64,000 nt of DNA from CAYUYV01 sp964561475 (GTDB lineage Bacteria > Pseudomonadota > Alphaproteobacteria > JAJFIK01): assembly GCA_964561475.1 (NCBI GenBank), contig CAZLPU010000012.1, forward strand, positions 1 through 64,000. The letters are read 5' to 3'. A program made the translations under genes and the position numbers. Below are positions 63,201-64,000 of the stretch, one piece after another (positions within the stretch are counted from its first letter, which is position 1; every line of letters begins with the position of its first letter). The notes beneath the pieces are model-generated. The model did no database searches and was not told the DNA's origin. It worked only from the letters and a program-made list of their open reading frames with translations.

Positions 63201-64000
63201 GATCGTCTTCGACGACGGCACCATCTGGACCCGTGAGACGATTCTGTCTCTCCTGGAAAACAATGCGCCGGTTGCCAATGACGATGGCTTCTTCGTGGTC
63301 ACAACCGGTGTTGAACTGCTGATCGAGCGTTCGGACGTCCTGACCAACGATTTTGATACGGATAATGATCCCTTGCGGATCGTTGAGGTGGATGCCACAC
63401 CGGACGGTAGTGCCCTGCTCGATGCGGACGGCACCATCCGCTTCACCTCCGCGGATGGCTTCACGGGAGCCACGACGATCCGTTACCGGATTACCGATGA
63501 CCGTAATGCCTTCGCCGAGGCGGAGATCAATGTCAATGTCCGGCCCGTGGCGGAAGCGATCGACGATGACGGCTTCACCGTCGCCGAGGATGATTTCCTG
63601 ACCATCCGTGTCGAACGGCTTCTGTCCAATGACATTGACGGCGACCGGATGATCGTGGGGCAGGTCTTTGATGCCGTGGGCGGAACGGTCTCCCTGTCCA
63701 GTGACGGGAATATCGGCTTTACGCCCGATGCGGATTACTTCGGTCCGGCCCAGTTCAGCTATGCAGCCAACACCCCGGAAGGGGGCCGCGCCGAGGCGGT
63801 GGTCTATATCGATGTCACGCCGGTCAACGACGCGCCGATTGCCCTGGCCGACCGTGACTTCAAGACCGAAGAGGGCATGGCCTTTACCATCAGCCCGGCG
63901 GCGCTGACTGCGAACGACACGGATATTGATGGCGATCAGTTGACGGTGCAATCGGTGCAGTCGTCTGCCGATCTGTTCGCCTCCATAGACGCCGATGGCA
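42208..64000 (+). CDS. Giant RTX-type secreted protein with lipase-like domain (3' end beyond window)
   Basis: One open frame runs from the ATG at 42208 (GGGGGGCGG upstream) to the window end without a stop: at least 7264 residues. Order of parts (residues): N-terminal domain 1-297; Gly/Thr linker; cadherin-like domain about 328-425; two VCBS-like repeats 430-672; lipase-like domain about 673-1030 with GHSLGG; first RTX block about 1190-1265 (QGNDLLFASDGNDTIDGS); hydrophobic stretches about 1565-1610 and 1706-1762; EF-hand-like segment about 1770-1900 (IDLDGDGIE, RDLNDNGRID); RTX blocks about 2610-4060; nine long repeats about 4220-5517; more RTX blocks to about 7010; cadherin-like domains from about 7020 on. 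It is very acidic and almost Cys-free, as expected for type I secretion and calcium-driven folding outside the cell. Secretion signal, stop and transporter genes are not in view. Confidence 0.95.
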   Translation, partial: MALSVNYTFNGQGNWSLDAISGASSDGGLIQVSVPVGSTIEAAFLYASTSDQLGLGRSVDPSVVFAGTLVDSASFTSLGNARDGAADGMDLVAYRANVTSLVQAQVGGGSATTFDFAVDPVAGADADLILDGYALAVVYSNPAEEERTIHFLDGFSDPTGDAFTITFDEPVDVGADNFSALLSLGIGGSQQPSSGDAQYTQVAVDGRTLTASAGGSDDGQNLGLGGLITIGGLGDDPANLSDLSARGDNSRADDELYDLGQGNTADAQPFLTDGSTQVTITTVNPSDTNNVFFAGINVTGSSATGDTGTGGTGTGDSGDDGTGDPQPNRPPFAVGDTARTDEDTPLAGIALLANDSDPDADDELGILSVGGAEGIVSIISAGSVSYDPDEAFQYLAQDETETDEFTYTIIDPDGATDTATVRVTITGLNDEVVITEEDLVGEIIGVAESVTLTDMGTLSFEDVDLADVHTASAEYLSSTHTEQLGMLEASITTDTTETGTGGVVTWEFSVPNDDIRFLALDETVTETHTITLTDDQGSTETRDVAVTITGINDDVIITEEDLFGDLAEDAASPLLTDSGTLVFEDADLSDTHTASIDFVSSNLGSQIGQITVDVTVDTTDTGTGGEVTWDYSVENKAVQFLDTGETVTETYTITLTDDQGSTETRDLVVTITGQDEEPARPPSGELYLAILAMDSYNREYENVLELPGSRIGDARILPRSTIIDPDGSVYTNWQASGFYAVAYDTSGVGAITDPIVISYRGTNPSPDPDFFESPLWNDINNGWAAGGGWLDPIVGGQEGQAAIALDFYNAVREDQGFTDSGFITTTGHSLGGGLGGLVANVYNEQALLFDHMPYEDVSRTLIEAAENDQALQDRYFEGSPPPSLSDTGINALSAEGEILSLLRNLFSSDYTELPTYSGTRDRVSLHSMSMLVHLLWAQDNEKTDWQIIGDELWDAWFDSSIAETIPTISDFVGELGANGEVLRSGIAYSALDSGERPFGDTAIWSLFNDADDLGIAISQGPSEIFDDFVEFDPSVFGSFQLIKDVKQSLADFAVQYAGALAVLDVEGDMAAREGVLELNGARTLIAFDASDALWRDQLGLTERIEPYNLENFRNAIFAQTDDNLLDTFERWTGLETLEELAKEGWDADMADIFDRFHLRTKDDTTIYILPERVLGPAMGRGNEASVDVFIGATLSEDITGTQGNDLLFASDGNDTIDGSMGDDVINAGNGNDSIIGNDGKNLLVGGDGEDTLDYGGGASGNVLTITLSPELSDESFGLFDQPTVQVRVEGTSSTGAAVEDLVFGIEEITLGDKADHITIGKEQLVDIFREDLVIDLGDPTGGGSDGDTLSFDTSEGSLFEGQGVFYRDGSVQVTVPGATYGYLATNFLGIGQPAAVAGLLALEDIAIPFDRVVFKGVDNVTLTEFDDRFSLTSSDEGSHSGSGEIKAGAGRDVIYISSVAEGDLTVDGGEDNDIVIVTGGDGVTVAGGLGRDVVINTTPGGRLYGDVVTGQVENPDGTLGGVPETGDNADLFWFAPDTTIFDPQKDDVLTFYGVPLTGGDANGSSLSLLFGAMAGPFFREIFGAVGGGFANFSFGLALATGFKSLTFFDTWLPNIVYIVTADSEGGRPTLALANMTDILFRIATGQDVADSIDLGDGEVGFTGFQTVRDFGFASSDLFGGPDVFDFNGGFRSYEDSLFDDVGDFGMLFNFPDIFSIIMGGIGALASNIISATPILNFMFAAYDALQAANAAYWVAGAAVRLSKGVGWAAGIDPLVIDLDGDGIETIAVEDGDIFFDLDLDLFAEKTGWLAGDDGFLVRDLNDNGRIDDLSEMFGGQFDGGYADLAQHDLAENGGNGDGKITAADQVWSELLIWQDRNEDGVTDAGELYTLESIGIVSIDLTFQPLDLMTPQGAELLATGFVEFADGSTTRMFEAIFESLETFTRYAGESGKAAWQQDLNVDSRGYGSMTDLSVAMANDIEFSVIVADVAASMTEPDYLALRDQIGPVLSYWGQTLETTRELIPVLLSEDENGSISLADYGVYVEDEAGGYWTLSSGDPVTDANGNPIARATLEDVLAQGEAAGETWRLEQAWSPASRGSEVQFRDNAPYLMRLVDGRAVIDDYGIQNDDGSWRLASGRDIVDDNGVAIALPSVDDILRQAKAEGQEWRVEDIGFNRYAAIEVEEIGIRVTDGIVVDYTIEVTDQDGSFFVWARNLDRALELQFKTGDSREFNLRNFAVDFDTLDEVGSSDDSTFRVELLTPGQFHFATSLAGIDFRPEMLTATLDNTTGLIDYKVVEGGSYTASEAEFISVIDPMIELVEVSMQQYFLTSRRMAVRLALQEGLSEYADGLEYNVEEDAYRPTTDRELAPMFEAIFARAPATNENDAVFDYLVQWNAILGQVFPDYQPADKRFFFDSGVALDQPYVMQMLITAFENVGVDLDIFAVANAFSIDERRIVTHTSDETEVRGHDGTNFFYLTGGNQTVIGSFEADAQEFDNANQVDIYFVGKDAGDDYIYDRDLGDRDQLRFTSIRSDEVKAVRDGEDLVLYYNDGANFVRLTDQFLGELNPILGNGQRTQTGVDEIIFANSEVWDRYRMAFAVVDFERAALDEADAYFGSGSGDILFGGLGNDFLSGGAGGDTYIIEAGHGHDVIDDLGNFSFGPVQAGMDFLMFRGDITQDTVRLTRDGASENLLITLLDPDGNPTGDSVELVGQFGGIRLNLGAFSEIIGSDDGLDFIAPNLIEKIIFEKGTTLDYVDIVDRVIANAKTDGDDAIYGMLNDNTLDGGAGDDFLTGGSGYDIYIYGRDYGKDVVFDEDFASSLFGPKDDLLRFTDDLRWTDFDFLRDGPGDTLTLQVKGTEDQLILTDYLEEIILVGYLNLIEEIEFGDGTVWNYLKLLQHYVEIAKTDGNDLIYGFETISDRIDGGLGNDRLEGQSGNDVYVFAPGYGTDTILDTSGTEQVEFAGVLTSDIEFSRTALDLILTIRDTGDQVILENQYVRAGQQQFAVEFFQFDDRTLEFTDFNPEDIDLVGTNAGETITGSNFAEVLDGRGGNDLLVGGDGGDTYLFDVGYGEDVIVDVRVRAAWTDRPGIIVPVDDVVKFGDDITRDNVVFTKDGNDLVISVLERTDTLRIRNQFLDLDNGVERFEFSDGGFLSIADVEEQLNIEGGNRGDNIIVGNPDAPNVLDGRQGDDTLIGGTAEDIYAFGADYDFDQIVEQADAEGVIDQVQFGASVTRDVLRVTRNGDDLIIDLGNGADVLTIVGGLGSTRIEQFRFGDGSILTLEEIIDRMLTGGDGDEELTGLDNRDDTLSGGAGSDALLGGGGDDTYRFGFGDGSDSISDTAGIDRLVFGTGITPEVLSFETVDGDLLIRLEATGERIVILGGYSANPVETFVFEDGTQLSIEEVRAIILDTRTNTGQDILDTRVFETSLPLEPGPGHDRVILGQDAQVIIRMGDGIDRIEMASGTTQATLILPDFSSAQAVVRFADGSGDDLVVSFPDSGDQLVIVGALGSGALPVLQFVNGAVWGAAEIVQAAVNAQITPGDDIVLGSDRADVIEAAQGDDQLRGGRGDDIYRFVRRDGQDVIEDEQGFDRLELTGYRPEEVRVERLAADRDDLILTFLDEDDAVIIRNAVIDSVDFSNGTSWSRDTLLDLANAVGSDTDDLLIGTPGDEVYFPGFGNDVIVDGTGEDVYTFARGDGQDRIQSNGAADGFGVIRFDAGIALEDVTAKRDADGNIILLIAGGDDRLTLIDPTQDPDAIVGTLLFSDGRSLDIAGVARNLPGTDSDDHIIIASGAVATGTDIFGREGNDWLETGRGPDVLYAGLGNDLLQGHSGGDTYFFALGDGQDTIADVELVADDVIDRIRFEAGILPEDIRFLSVGPADLVIGIGDGEDRLTIRDMFADVGRDARIEEFAFATAEAWTFAEIIDRATVGTAGDDIIDLGTEIAIDAVLQGNEGNDRLAGGQGDSTYLFNLGDGRDEIVEAGNWSQSSDALVFGPGILAGDLVAVQQGDDLLLRIVGSQDQVLIRDQFRLIRTPVETFRFDDGTAVTWEDLVTQLVSEDAAQRLLHPSTPDTNPFTDPAFARENAGDGSSGGGDTGGSSGGGTGTGNLPRTLTGTNGVVDVFEFFVPELDDAAALTTIVGFETGDLGDKLDIRLADGLTGDVVARQEGADTYIYFAGAGTFDLEGARQLIRLRDVAIDALTLGNFNGAPFETAQPQVIVGTDSPESLVGSWGDDDIRGAGGEDTLEGRQGNDFLRGQDESDIYFFELGFGQDIVSDAGWTSGTSGSTADVIEFGAGITAADLIVTGSGGDLIITVRGTGDSIRIESTLTNDDFRIETVRFADGSSLTHGDLTALAFAPTDADQRIDGSYDAERIDGGADNDSIYAGSGTDTLIGGTGNDFLRGQSENDLYVFELGFGQDIVSDAGWTSGTSGSVDDVIQLGAGIDPADLIVRAVGADLLLTFQDSEDRIRIQNALSNDDFRIETIRFDDGTILTHADLLARAFVPTPADQRFDGSIYAETFDAGAGNDSIFAGSASDILIGGTGNDFLRGQNENDTYIFELGFGQDIVSDAGWTSGSSGSTGDVIEFGAGITQADLIVTADGADLILALQGTEDRIRIDQTFSNDDYRIETVRFANGSTLSHADLVALAFVPSADNQRFDGGFDAERLEGGPGADTIVGNDGADTLIGGTGRDFLRGGSQNDTYIFEAGFGQDIVSDAGWSSQAGIDAIAFGAGLEAADLTVRHSVGDLILGFEGSTDSIRIENTLTSSEYRIETVQFADGTVLSHADLLALAYAATPDDQRIDGGYDAEVIATGAGNDTLVGNDGSDTLTGGTGDDVLRGGSQNDTYVFELGFGQDLVSDAGWSSQAGTDTIAFGAGINAADLNVTQILGDLVLSFQGQPDTIRIDNTLTNSEYRIEIVQFADGTNLTHADLAALAFAPSGADQRIDGGYDGENIDAGGGNDTIIASDGADTLTGGTGDDFLRGGSQNDTYVFQLGFGQDIVSDAGWSSQAGTDVIEFGAGVDAADLVVTRNMSDLFLGFQGTTDRIQIENTITNSEYRIETVRFADGTTFSHGDLLALVPAPSTDDEPINGGSGAEDLDGGAGNDTITGNDGADTLTGGTGDDFLRGGDQNDTYVFEAGFGRDIVSDDGWSSTSGADVIEFGAGLDVANLIVTDLDGDLVLSFQGTTDSVRIDNTINNADFRIETVTFADGTALTHAQLTSLAWTPTPADQRIDGGYDAEVIDGGAGNDTIIARNGADRLIGGAGNDFLRGGDQNDTYVFEVGFGQDIISEDGWSSNSGADVIEFGVGISSSDLIVTEAFGDLTLSFAGSTDRVRIESTVNNADFRVETVRFADGATFSHGDLTALAWAPRDIDQRIAGGYDAEVLDAGAGEDAIFGNSGADTLIGGTGNDFLSGGDQSDTYVFEAGFGQDLVSDNGRSSNSGADAIEFGVGINAADLIVTEVVSGLLLSFTNSTDTVLIENTLTNADFRIETVRFDDGTALSHQELAARAAAALAGDNETLTGSVGQDTIEAGAGNDLVDGLDNDDSLNGGAGDDTLEGGVGNDTLNGGSGLDVLSDAIGNDVYVFLPGDGQDSISDLAGTDAIILGGGILEAGVLVEQDSGGTDLFIRFQGNEDRIRIIGALTNPDQIIEELRFESGAIWTFEQLLDASQTSTDGPDLIFGTEANDSLEGGLGDDTLNGRGGNDSLSGGAGADNLSGGEGNDDLDGGTGPDLLQGGAGDDTYRYDAGDGQTVIDDASGLDRIVFGPSVDPMDVSVRKTATGLELRFAGSEDRLTIENALEGSGAIETVTFGDGTQWDAAELLRRATSGTPADDQYTGSNAADTLVGLGGDDTLTGLGGNDLLDGGADDDSLDGGAGADELRGGLGTDALTGGTGGDFYVFAAGDGTDTIDDRGDGAVDTLRIEGYGLEDLRFSKTGPDGDDLTIRFSGSTDRIVVKGTFASANAGQIERFEIAGTGVVLSLEDIEARVQPDVGADGSVLYGDDGNNELTGGPLADYLEGGAGSDTLLGGDGADIFGDIVADTAVDTHTGGAGRDTYRYLPTFEISADIAEDIITDFEPGDGGDIIRLVASTPNPFESGRLQLVQDGADTLIRLNNDDGSGRSVLRLVNVDVGQLTAANFGGVALERDTSGISDGEDGNEIDGGPLGDLIFGNGGADTINGFGGDDALAGGADGDVILGGFGDDRIAGEAGHDDLAGGAGNDTLTGGPGNDLLAGGDDEAQFSGNDIFQGGLGDDTLRGGDENDIYLFGANDGQDVLSDTGGTDLIEFDATVLADAVSVVQLGEDLELRVEGGTTRVLLVGALSAPDGTDIETIAFSDATTWDRAELLARAMTASDGDDALEILIGNELDGLGGNDTLTGSAGNDTLTGSGGDDLLRGRGGDDTYVFGLGDGQDVIEDSLGDNILLLGTGIAPEDVRLVSGLPTISLEIIGTGDRIDLGWGPDAAMAIREVRFESGAIWTAQMLVEMALTATGGDDVIFGTDGAEILTGLGGDDRLVGLGGADDLSGGAGVDLLEGGNGDDTYRFNLGDDQDRINDTGGASDVLVFGTGILPGDIRVTQSSDGGAVILSVGTDGDRVRIDNALEGGRIETIRFEDGTAWSVANLLAQVPTPLDDFIFGDENGNPLEGGLGDDRLSGRDGNDIYRFTAGDGRDIIRDASASGADQLVIVGYTIDELRFTQLGTDSSDLAIQFPGSDDQIIIADGLSTNGRGIEQIILEDDGTVLTIPNIVALLVDAQSSDGDDVIFGSNGADDLAGGPGNDLLVGLDGNDIYRYARGDGDDRIDALGRGNSELRLTDYTLDDLVSAVRAGPDSLDLVLSFATPGDRIVLVDALGGANGSPGSLAIRFADNVVWDRADMRARALQDVQSDGDDNVYGFDGADFFDLSLGGDFASGRQGADRYVFELGDGHDTIEDAVASTSDTDILQLVGLASDDATVSRLFRGSDTVVIEFAGNDQDSLTVIDALADDGRSVEQIVFDDGTIWTRETILSLLENNAPVANDDGFFVVTTGVELLIERSDVLTNDFDTDNDPLRIVEVDATPDGSALLDADGTIRFTSADGFTGATTIRYRITDDRNAFAEAEINVNVRPVAEAIDDDGFTVAEDDFLTIRVERLLSNDIDGDRMIVGQVFDAVGGTVSLSSDGNIGFTPDADYFGPAQFSYAANTPEGGRAEAVVYIDVTPVNDAPIALADRDFKTEEGMAFTISPAALTANDTDIDGDQLTVQSVQSSADLFASIDADG
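44224..45300 (+). other. Lipase-like (alpha/beta hydrolase) domain in the giant RTX protein
   Basis: VISYRGTN (756-763) resembles the oxyanion strand of class 3 lipases, and TGHSLGGGLGGLVA holds the nucleophile elbow with Ser829. His926 in VSLHSMSMLV may be the catalytic base. The acid is not identified. This suggests an ester- or phospholipid-cleaving activity near the N-terminal side of the protein. Confidence 0.65.
46879..47510 (+). other. Hydrophobic region of the giant RTX protein
   Basis: Residues about 1565-1610 (LFGAMAGPFFREIFG, FSFGLALATGF) and 1706-1762 (IFSIIMGGIGALASN, ILNFMFAAYDAL) are hydrophobic and Gly/Ala-rich in a protein that is otherwise acidic and polar. Pore-forming RTX toxins have such a region before their calcium repeats. 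Membrane insertion is inference. Confidence 0.5.
54865..58758 (+). repeat. Nine tandem repeats of 441/432 bp inside the RTX gene
   Basis: The segment coding GQDIVSDAGW-like residues recurs at 55021, 55462, 55903, 56344, 56776, 57208, 57640, 58072 and 58504. The first three steps are exactly 441 bases and the last five exactly 432. Each unit has an RTX core (GGTGNDFLRGG..NDTYVFE), a W-containing turn, IEFGAGI, and a YRIETVRFADG close. Copies 1-3 share WTSGTSGS or WTSGSSGS after the turn, copies 4-6 WSSQAG, and copies 7-8 WSS(T/N)SG, with copy 9 RSSNSG. Confidence 0.95.

Noticed and set aside
59344..63951. Minus-strand open frame of 1535 codons opposite the RTX gene
   Set aside because: It is antisense to clear RTX repeats; GC-rich repeated codons leave the opposite frame free of stops. 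The same applies to frames at 44779-46839, 50665-52518, 52738-54411 and 56863-58731.
1..64000. tRNA, rRNA or mobile element genes
   Set aside because: No cloverleaf with CCA-type end, rRNA-like stretch, transposase or integrase was recognised in reading either strand.

Overview
The window comes from a high-GC, Gram-negative alphaproteobacterium. The signs are a TonB-dependent receptor, exported periplasmic enzymes, a HlyC-type toxin acyltransferase beside a giant RTX protein, and a flavin halogenase next to a DUF6445 gene, a pairing familiar from Caulobacterales/Sphingomonadales-type genomes. The order cannot be fixed from the sequence alone; Kordiimonadales- or Sphingomonadales-like is a guess. 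There are no rRNA or tRNA genes, no insertion sequences and no CRISPR array.

Layout. 1-5.4 kb (minus strand): an exported protein cut by the window edge, a periplasmic glutathione peroxidase coupled to a halohydrin dehalogenase, a LytS/LytTR-type two-component pair and a DksA/TraR zinc-finger protein. 5.9-8.1 kb (plus): a caspase-fold protein that has lost both catalytic residues, and a small membrane protein. 8.4-13.7 kb: an exported M29-like protein with no histidine, a TTC38-like TPR protein, an alpha/beta hydrolase and a beta-alanine (omega-amino acid):pyruvate transaminase. 14-26.6 kb (plus): a TonB receptor, then a tightly packed catabolic operon of M20 amidohydrolase, a complete peptide ABC importer compressed into three polypeptides (binding protein fused to permease, second permease, fused double ATPase), aldehyde dehydrogenase, SDR and P1/S58 aminopeptidase. 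With the upstream transaminase it looks like a route for taking up and degrading peptides or N-acylated amino compounds, possibly containing beta-amino acids. 26.6-38.5 kb: GFA protein, cytochrome P450, small-molecule kinase, membrane alpha/beta hydrolase, a duplicated exported protein, a broken DUF3291 gene, a Cys-rich orphan, a GPH-type transporter, a sulfotransferase, a MAPEG protein and a DUF4345 protein.

38.8-64 kb: HlyC-like lysine acyltransferase, flavin-dependent halogenase, DUF6445 protein (looks like an Fe/2-oxoglutarate oxygenase), then one uninterrupted plus-strand frame from 42208 to the window end (at least 7264 codons). It encodes a giant RTX protein with cadherin-like and VCBS-like domains, a lipase-like domain with GHSLGG, hydrophobic segments, EF-hand-like calcium sites, dozens of RTX nonapeptide blocks and nine near-identical 144-147-residue repeats in tandem. 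The stop codon and the type I secretion signal lie outside the window.

A recurring oddity is short perfect or near-perfect tandem duplications (6-19 bp units) in gaps and at gene ends, at about a dozen places; several include or touch stop codons.
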